Source of the DNA: Candidatus Microgenomates bacterium
GTDB taxonomy: Bacteria > Patescibacteriota > Microgenomatia > UBA1406 > HO2-37-13b
Length of the DNA stretch: 64,000 nt
Assembly: GCA_025449735.1 (NCBI GenBank)
Contig: JANWIV010000002.1
Coordinates: 62,001-126,000, forward strand
Direction: 5' to 3'
Positions 59,463-64,000 of this stretch are shown here, piece after piece. A program made the translations under genes and the position numbers. The first letter of the stretch is position 1. The number at the start of each line of letters is the position of its first letter. The notes under the pieces were generated by a model. The model was not told the origin of the DNA and searched no databases. It was given only the letters and a program-made list of their open reading frames with translations.

Positions 59463-59732
59463 ATGACTATTCCAAAAGATGCCTCATTTCCCTCCGGGCC
59501 AGTCAAGGTTGGCAAATATACCGTGACCATTGATCGGGATCTTTGCATCGGCGCCGCTACTTGCCTGGCTCTCGCGGTCAAGGCTTTTAATCTCGATAGT
59601 TTGAACAAAGCGATTATTTTAAATACTGCTGAGGAAGAGACAATTGAAGCAATTATCGATGCCGCCAAAGGTTGCCCGACGACGGCAATTTCTATCACTG
59701 ATGAAAATGGACAAAAAGTCTATCCCAGATAG
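59463..59732 (+). CDS. Ferredoxin, single cluster
   Basis: 89 residues. Cysteines: DLCIGAATC (first and last ligands; the middle position is Ala) and KGCPTTAI. The CxxAxxC...CP pattern fits [3Fe-4S] or variable single-cluster ferredoxins of the type used with P450s, rather than a two-cluster ferredoxin. It follows the SUF genes and could be a client or electron donor. Its stop is 5 bp before a palindromic element. Confidence 0.88.
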   Translation: MTIPKDASFPSGPVKVGKYTVTIDRDLCIGAATCLALAVKAFNLDSLNKAIILNTAEEETIEAIIDAAKGCPTTAISITDENGQKVYPR

Positions 59733-59737
59733 CTTGT

Positions 59738-59803
59738 TGTCATCCCCGACTCGATCGGGGATCCATGCAACTTATATGGATTCCCGCTTTCGCGAGAATG
59801 ACA
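59738..59803. repeat. TGTCATCC palindromic element
   Basis: TGTCATCCCCGA...GAGAATGACA with inner hairpin CCCCGA-CTCGA-TCGGGG, GGATCCATG and a CCCGCTTTCGCGAG segment. A solitary half unit CGCAATGACA follows near 59815-59824. Same family as 6649 and 55220. Confidence 0.85.
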
Positions 59804-59853
59804 TTTCCAATCTTCGCAATGACAACCTCCGCCCCTGCCCACAATGTGAAGAA

Positions 59854-59934
59854 ATGAGTTTGTCTGGTATGCCAGGAGGTAGCGACTCTACTTGCCACAA
59901 TTGCGGCTACAAAGACCCTTGTTGTTATGATTGA
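59854..59934 (+). CDS. Cys-rich mini-protein cassette, copy 1
   Basis: Short coding stretch MSLSGMPGGSDSTCHNCGYK then DPCCYD, stop TGA. In frame upstream RPCPQCEE adds a CxxC pair, but no better start is seen because a palindromic repeat lies immediately before; the true start may be a non-ATG codon or the gene may be truncated. A second copy at 60897-60971 differs at 7 of 75 bases, 5 of them synonymous, showing that the peptide is or was under selection. CxxC and CC pattern suggests metal binding or a redox role. Unknown family. Confidence 0.6.
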   Translation: MSLSGMPGGSDSTCHNCGYKDPCCYD

Positions 59935-59940
59935 TTGCTT

Positions 59941-59974
59941 TGTCATCCCGACCGAAGTGGAGGGATCTAATTAA
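59941..59974. repeat. Left half of a palindromic element, upstream of GIY-YIG gene
   Basis: Begins TGTCATCCCGACC and ends GGGATCTAATTAA. Its missing right half (TTAAGAGATTCC...CGGAATGACA) appears at 60258-60290, on the other side of the GIY-YIG gene. Confidence 0.8.
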
Positions 59975-59976
59975 AT

Positions 59977-60255
59977 GTGAAAGAATATTATGTTTATATC
60001 TTAAGAAACAAATCAGGAACTTTTTACACCGGTATGACGCATAACCTCACAATAAGAGTTCTGCAACATAAAAACAAAATGACTGATGGCTTTACCGCAA
60101 AATACAATATCAACATGCTTATTTATTTTGAGCAATTTAACGATGTTAATGAAGCAATAGCAAGGGAAAAGCAAATTAAAAATTGGAATAGAAAAAAGAA
60201 AGTTTTTCTCATTAAGCAAAAGAATCCAAGCTTTCAAGAAATTAAAATCGATTGA
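59977..60255 (+). CDS. GIY-YIG nuclease superfamily protein
   Basis: 92 residues of a standalone GIY-YIG domain: YYVYILRNKSGTFYTGMT (YVY...YTG form of the motif), catalytic Arg in LTIRVLQHK and Glu in AREKQIKNW. Starts at GTG, in the same AATGTGAAAGAA context as the P-type ATPase gene at 6866, which also follows a palindromic repeat. The gene is exactly bracketed by the two halves of a TGTCATCC palindrome, suggesting a link between nuclease and repeat. Confidence 0.85.
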   Translation: MKEYYVYILRNKSGTFYTGMTHNLTIRVLQHKNKMTDGFTAKYNINMLIYFEQFNDVNEAIAREKQIKNWNRKKKVFLIKQKNPSFQEIKID

Positions 60256-60257
60256 GA

Positions 60258-60310
60258 TTAAGAGATTCCTCGACTACGCTCGGAATGACAATGACCAGCT
60301 CGGAATGACA
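60258..60310. repeat. Right half of palindromic element, plus duplicated end
   Basis: TTAAGAGATTCCTCGAC...CGGAATGACA ends at 60290; CAGCTCGGAATGACA is repeated to 60310. Complements the left half at 59941-59974. Confidence 0.8.
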
Positions 60311-60330
60311 CGAGTCCTTTTTTGTTATGA

Positions 60331-60359
60331 TTGACGGATAAGGTCTCTTGGTATATACT
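60331..60359 (+). promoter_or_regulatory. Promoter of the gene at 60368
   Basis: TTGACG (60331-60336), 17-bp spacer, TATACT (60354-60359), ending 8 nt before the ATG: predicted leaderless transcript. Confidence 0.75.
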
Positions 60360-60367
60360 ATATTTTT

Positions 60368-60847
60368 ATGTCTATAGAAGCACCTTCATCTCGATTGAAT
60401 TCTTTGAAGAGCCGGGCCAAAGAAAAAAAAGCTGAAATAATTACCGCCGCTAGTATGGTAACAACCGTGGGTCTTTGCGCACATGCGGGCTTTGGTTTTA
60501 TTAACAATGTTAATGAGGTTGATCAATATTACGAAGATCATGGATATAGCATTGCGAGTGAGCAAATTGCAGAGTATGAGTCTCTTTCTGAAACCCTAGC
60601 TCTTGAGGGTAGGCTCGAAGAATTACCGCGCGAAATTGATATTCCAAAAGTTGAACAGTCATATCAAACTATTCAGACTTTAGAAGACACTGCCCCAAAA
60701 ATGCAACTGAAATATTATTATGAGCTCTTGGCCGCATTTGCTATTGCTGGAGTTGGTATTTTGAATTCAACTATTGATTCTGTGAATAAACTGAAAAAAT
60801 CATCAGCATCAAAGCAAGAAACACCTGAAACTCTTTCCACTTCATAA
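60368..60847 (+). CDS. Unknown protein with two membrane segments
   Basis: 159 residues, family not recognised. A basic N-terminal 25 residues, a first hydrophobic segment (about 24-47), a soluble acidic central loop rich in Glu/Tyr/Ser with coiled-coil-like spacing (about 50-110), and a second hydrophobic segment (about 115-137), then a Ser/Lys-rich tail. The consensus promoter just upstream supports real expression. Confidence 0.65.
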   Translation: MSIEAPSSRLNSLKSRAKEKKAEIITAASMVTTVGLCAHAGFGFINNVNEVDQYYEDHGYSIASEQIAEYESLSETLALEGRLEELPREIDIPKVEQSYQTIQTLEDTAPKMQLKYYYELLAAFAIAGVGILNSTIDSVNKLKKSSASKQETPETLSTS

Positions 60848-60896
60848 ACAGCAAACATTAGACTATTTCCAAGTAACTCAACTTGAGCTTATAGCA

Positions 60897-60971
60897 CTGT
60901 CTGGTATGCCAGGAGGAAGTGACTCCACTTGCCACAAATGTGGCTACAAAGACCCTTGTTGTTATTACTAA
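60897..60971 (+). pseudogene. Cys-rich mini-protein cassette, copy 2
   Basis: LSGMPGGSDSTCHKCGYKDP then CCYY, stop TAA. Homology to copy 1 continues upstream as QLELIAL versus QCEEMSL, so the CPxC pair is lost. The frame is open from about 60795 but no ATG precedes the conserved part other than the one inside it (60906). Either a very short peptide, a non-ATG start or a decaying copy. Confidence 0.5.
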
Positions 60972-61282
60972 AGCCAGAGGTCTTTTTTACTTACCCCCTG
61001 GTCAAGCAGACTTTGCAATCTTTTACCGTATGCAATAAGATCATGCGCATGTGATGATTCCCATGTGTCCGCTTGAGACATTACGAAACCAAACAATTGA
61101 AGCTGCCAAGAGAGATTACAAATATCGACAAAAGTGCCTTCTGGTGTATTTCCAGTAGAATTTTGATATATTTCAAAATAATCATCAATAATTTTGTTAG
61201 CGATAAGTTTATCGCCTGACGAGAGATGTTGATCTTGTTCTAAACAATTGTGGACAGTTTTTCTAAAAGCTAACCTTTCCAT
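60968..61282 (-). CDS. Unknown soluble protein, 104 aa
   Basis: No family recognised; helical, with MERLAFRKTVHNCLEQDQ, DKLIANKIIDDYFEIY and a C-terminal DLIAYGKRLQSLLDQG. The frame opens at a TTG (61306), but the ATG at 61282 is preceded by TTGAGT, 17 bp, TATAAT (complement of 61289-61294) ending 6 nt away, so I take it as start of both mRNA and protein. Its 3' end touches copy 2 of the Cys-rich cassette. Confidence 0.65.
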   Translation of the reverse strand: MERLAFRKTVHNCLEQDQHLSSGDKLIANKIIDDYFEIYQNSTGNTPEGTFVDICNLSWQLQLFGFVMSQADTWESSHAHDLIAYGKRLQSLLDQGVSKKDLWL

Positions 61283-61392
61283 TTGAGTATTATAATATCT
61301 TGACAAGCCAAACTCAAACTAATCTCAAAAAATAATTGAGCATAGGTTTGTAGTCATGATAAAAATATCATTGAATTTGGTATAATAATAGT

Positions 61393-61977
61393 ATGGAAAG
61401 AGATCGAACTGACGGTCTAGGAATAACTGATGCAGATAGAGCCCTACTTTTAGGTGAGGAAAACCCCGAGGTAATTAAAGATATGATTGGGCTTGAAGTT
61501 GCATTTCTAGGTCGTAGCTTATTTATCCAGAATACATCAGGACAAGACAAAAGAATTGGGCATTCTCTGCCATTGAAAGCTGATAATAGTAGCCATGTAG
61601 TTATAGCTACTGATGGTGCGCTCGCCATAATTTGTTCAAATGAAAAATATCCTGAACCTGAGATACCTTCTTCAATTAAGTCCGGCTGGTATCGTTTCAA
61701 TTTTGGTGGCACTGGCCGAAGCATAATCATTTCAAAATTTGGAGGAAGTCTATCTATTCATTTATTTGACCATTTATATCGTCATAAAAGCAGTTACAGA
61801 ATCGATGGATTAATTGACGGCCGACTTCCTCAAAATGTCGAAACAGTAACAAATGGTCTTACTGACGCAATAAGAGAATCCCAAAAAGAGAGAGAAATAA
61901 TTTTAAATGCTGCACGCGCGAACAGTGAAGTGACTCTCAGTAAATTGGCTAGATTTAAACGGCCACCAACGCACTAA
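61393..61977 (+). CDS. Unknown soluble protein, 194 aa
   Basis: No family recognised. No signal peptide or membrane segment; central beta-rich region with LFIQNTSGQDKR, IATDGALAIIC and GWYRFNFGGTGRSIIISKFG, then a helical C-terminus. TATAAT with an upstream TG (61378-61386) ends 6 nt before the ATG, predicting a leaderless mRNA. Confidence 0.65.
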   Translation: MERDRTDGLGITDADRALLLGEENPEVIKDMIGLEVAFLGRSLFIQNTSGQDKRIGHSLPLKADNSSHVVIATDGALAIICSNEKYPEPEIPSSIKSGWYRFNFGGTGRSIIISKFGGSLSIHLFDHLYRHKSSYRIDGLIDGRLPQNVETVTNGLTDAIRESQKEREIILNAARANSEVTLSKLARFKRPPTH

Positions 61978-62008
61978 GTTACCTCAAATTCATCTTCAAA
62001 TATTCTCC

Positions 62009-62037
62009 TTGACAATTAGCAAAGGCTGCGATATACT
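62009..62037 (+). promoter_or_regulatory. Promoter of lon
   Basis: TTGACA (62009-62014), 17-bp spacer, TATACT (62032-62037): one of the best promoters in the window. Transcription would begin about 62044, 5 nt before the lon ATG. No heat-shock element (such as an inverted CIRCE repeat) is seen. Confidence 0.85.
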
Positions 62038-62048
62038 GCTAACTAAAT

Positions 62049-64000
62049 ATGAAAATAATTGCTGATTCCAGCTCAAATCGCTACCCTGTCGTCGCCCTTC
62101 GCGATGGCATAATCTTTCCTTCAACTGAGAATATGCTTCTTTTTGGTCGCGAGAAAAGCGTTGAGGCAATCAATACGAGTCTCCGTGATAGCAACAAGAT
62201 AGTTTTGGTCATGCAAAAGGATCATCTGCTTGATGACCCATCGACAAAAGATCTTCATTCAATTGGAGTGCTAGCCCAGATTCAGCGCATTTTTGATGGT
62301 GAGCGAGGCGAAATATCAGCGCTAATCAAAGGTCTGCATCGTGTCAAAATCAATCGATATACCAAAGAAAACCCTTATCTTGAGGCCGAGATTGAACTTT
62401 TGACAGAGATAATTCCTGAGACCGAAGAAGTGACCGCCCTGGTGCGCCATATCAATAGACAGCTTCGAGAGGCGATTAACCTAGGCAAAGGAATTGATGT
62501 GGTTTTCTTGATGAATCTGATGAATAATAGCTCGCCAAGCCAGTTTTCAGAGCAAGTAAGTATGATTCTTGACGTCAAGCCGGCGGTCCGCCAGAATCTT
62601 CTTGAGGAATTAAATCTTTTTGAAAGGTTGAAAAAGCAATCGGAGCTGATCTCAAAAGAAGTCAAGGTGCTTGAAATTGAAAAAAATATCAGTAATAAAA
62701 CCCAACGCAAATTTGAAAAAGGGATGAAAGATGCTGTGCTACGGGAGAAATTAAAGACAATTGAAAGAGAGCTAGGTACAGAAAACAGCGAGGACAAAGA
62801 AATTCATGAGCTAGAAAGCAAAATTAAAAAAGCCGGCATGTCTGAGGAAACGGAAAAGAAAATTCTTAAGGAGCTGAAAAGACTGGCGCAAATGAGTCCT
62901 TATAATCCAGAAGCTTCATATCTTCGCACCTATATGGATCTCATCGTCGAGCTCCCATGGAGTAAGGTTAGCAAAAGTAACTATGATACCAAGCGGGCCG
63001 AAGCGATTCTTGATGAGGATCACTTTGGACTTAAAAAAGTCAAAGAAAGAATTTTGGAATATTTGGCAGTGATTAAGTTGAAGCATATGGCGGTTAAAGA
63101 AGGCATTGTCGACAAAAAATCAACTATTGCCAAGCACCCGACCATTCTTTGTTTTGTCGGGCCTCCAGGAGTCGGTAAGACTTCATTAGGACGCTCAATT
63201 GCTCGCGCATTAGGACGCAAATTTGTCAAAGTCTCACTCGGTGGTATTAGGGATGAAGCTGAGATAAGAGGTCATCGTAGGACCTATGTCGGCGCTTTAC
63301 CGGGTCGAATCATCCAAGGGATTCATCAGGTCGAGACCAAGAACCCAGTATTTATGCTTGATGAAATTGATAAAGTGGGCCATGATTATCGGGGTGATCC
63401 CTCATCGGCGCTTCTGGAAGCGCTTGATCCAGAGCAAAATCAGGCTTTCTCTGACCACTATTTGGAAGTGCCATTTGATTTGTCAGAGGTCATGTTTATC
63501 ACTACCGCCAATATTCTCGACACGATTCCATCTGCTCTTCGCGATCGACTGGAAATCATTCACTTCCCCGGATACACCGAGGATGAAAAATTCAAGATTG
63601 CCAAAAACTACCTAGTGAAAAAACAAAAAGAAGCCCATGGCTTAGGTAACAAAAAAGTCAGCATGACCGATGATGCCGTCAAACTAATCATTAGGCGCTA
63701 CACCAGAGAAGCGGGAGTTAGAGAGCTGGAGCGTCAAATTGCTGGCAACTTCAGAAAGATAGCCCGCGAAGTGGTTGAAGGCAAAATGAAGTCTAAAAAA
63801 ATAACTATCACCGATGTGCCAAAATACCTTGGCGCTTATAAATATTCAGCACAAATGATTGAGGAAAAAGATACCGTTGGCATTGTCAATGGACTGGCTT
63901 GGACACAAGCCGGTGGAGATATCTTGTTTATTGAAGTCGCCAAAATGCCCGGGAAGAATCGATTGACTCTCACCGGTCATCTGGGAGATGTGATGAAAGA
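62049..64000 (+). CDS. lon: ATP-dependent protease Lon (3' end outside window)
   Basis: Lon degrades misfolded and regulatory proteins in the cytoplasm. About 650 residues are within the window: the N-terminal substrate domain (YPVVALRDGIIFPSTENML), a helical region, the AAA+ module with Walker A VGPPGVGKTSLGRSIA (about 371), FMLDEIDKV, and RLEIIHFPGYTEDEK, and the start of the protease domain (GIVNGLAW). The catalytic Ser-Lys dyad lies beyond the end, so completeness cannot be judged. The ORF is open to the last base. Confidence 0.97.
   Translation, partial: MKIIADSSSNRYPVVALRDGIIFPSTENMLLFGREKSVEAINTSLRDSNKIVLVMQKDHLLDDPSTKDLHSIGVLAQIQRIFDGERGEISALIKGLHRVKINRYTKENPYLEAEIELLTEIIPETEEVTALVRHINRQLREAINLGKGIDVVFLMNLMNNSSPSQFSEQVSMILDVKPAVRQNLLEELNLFERLKKQSELISKEVKVLEIEKNISNKTQRKFEKGMKDAVLREKLKTIERELGTENSEDKEIHELESKIKKAGMSEETEKKILKELKRLAQMSPYNPEASYLRTYMDLIVELPWSKVSKSNYDTKRAEAILDEDHFGLKKVKERILEYLAVIKLKHMAVKEGIVDKKSTIAKHPTILCFVGPPGVGKTSLGRSIARALGRKFVKVSLGGIRDEAEIRGHRRTYVGALPGRIIQGIHQVETKNPVFMLDEIDKVGHDYRGDPSSALLEALDPEQNQAFSDHYLEVPFDLSEVMFITTANILDTIPSALRDRLEIIHFPGYTEDEKFKIAKNYLVKKQKEAHGLGNKKVSMTDDAVKLIIRRYTREAGVRELERQIAGNFRKIAREVVEGKMKSKKITITDVPKYLGAYKYSAQMIEEKDTVGIVNGLAWTQAGGDILFIEVAKMPGKNRLTLTGHLGDVMK

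Noticed and set aside
59644-59853. 96-residue ORF covering the end of the ferredoxin, a palindrome and the Cys-rich cassette
   Set aside because: Its first half is the ferredoxin in another frame and a non-coding palindrome; only the last 27 codons show coding constraint.

Overview
The window reads as chromosome of a Candidate Phyla Radiation (Patescibacteria) bacterium using the standard code (TGA is a normal stop, for example in sufC and the FabH-like gene). Evidence: a ribosomal-protein cluster with no L30 between S5 and L15, compact or shortened enzymes (AlaRS of 595 residues with no C-terminal domain, a 188-residue SufD-like protein, L2 lacking its usual N-terminus), VanW, sortase and PBP genes of the type common in CPR genomes, and almost no Shine-Dalgarno sequences. 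I cannot assign the lineage within the CPR. No rRNA, tRNA, CRISPR, phage or transposase gene was found.

Layout. 106-2448: radA, a tiny membrane protein and a DUF1189-like membrane protein. 2522-4217: tuf and rpsJ. 4218-9274: an island (methyltransferase, NUDIX, HAD phosphatase, P2-type ATPase) between rpsJ and rplC, with a decayed second rpsJ 3' end at its left part. 9271-25624: a long ribosomal/secretion/transcription operon (L3 to S9, with secY, an adenylate kinase fusion, map, infA, rpoA), preceded by a strong promoter and an apparent transcription attenuator; S19 is displaced to sit between S14 and S8. 25686-27800: NUDIX and a PEP-utiliser mobile-domain protein. 27876-34990: the most interesting region, four transcription units (alpha/beta hydrolase; FabH-like + FabF-like + unknown; reductase-dehydratase fusion; membrane-anchored GNAT-like protein) that share one promoter-overlapping operator, forming a small ketosynthase regulon. 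34999-44604: cell-surface genes (VanW, anchored solute-binding protein, large bitopic protein, sortase, class A PBP, secreted proteins). 44637-48257: NAD(P)H-hydrate dehydratase and alaS back to back, plus small proteins. 48350-50623: second class A PBP. 50613-53816: pgk, fbp and class I aldolase. 53904-59732: CPBP protease and a SUF iron-sulfur assembly set (sufC, sufB, small sufD, sufS, sufU, ferredoxin). 59733-61977: repeat-rich small-gene region with a GIY-YIG gene lying between two halves of a palindromic repeat and two copies of a Cys-rich peptide cassette. 62049-64000: lon, cut by the window end.

Two genome-wide habits stand out. First, at least 19 genes have a -10 box ending only 6-11 nt before the start codon, so their mRNAs should be leaderless or nearly so, while genes inside operons start in an A/T-rich AATATG-like context. 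Second, intergenic spaces carry two kinds of dispersed repeat: TGTCATCC...GGATGACA palindromes, and about 100-bp elements made of short repeated A/T-rich words. Function names rest on motifs read by eye; no database search was possible.
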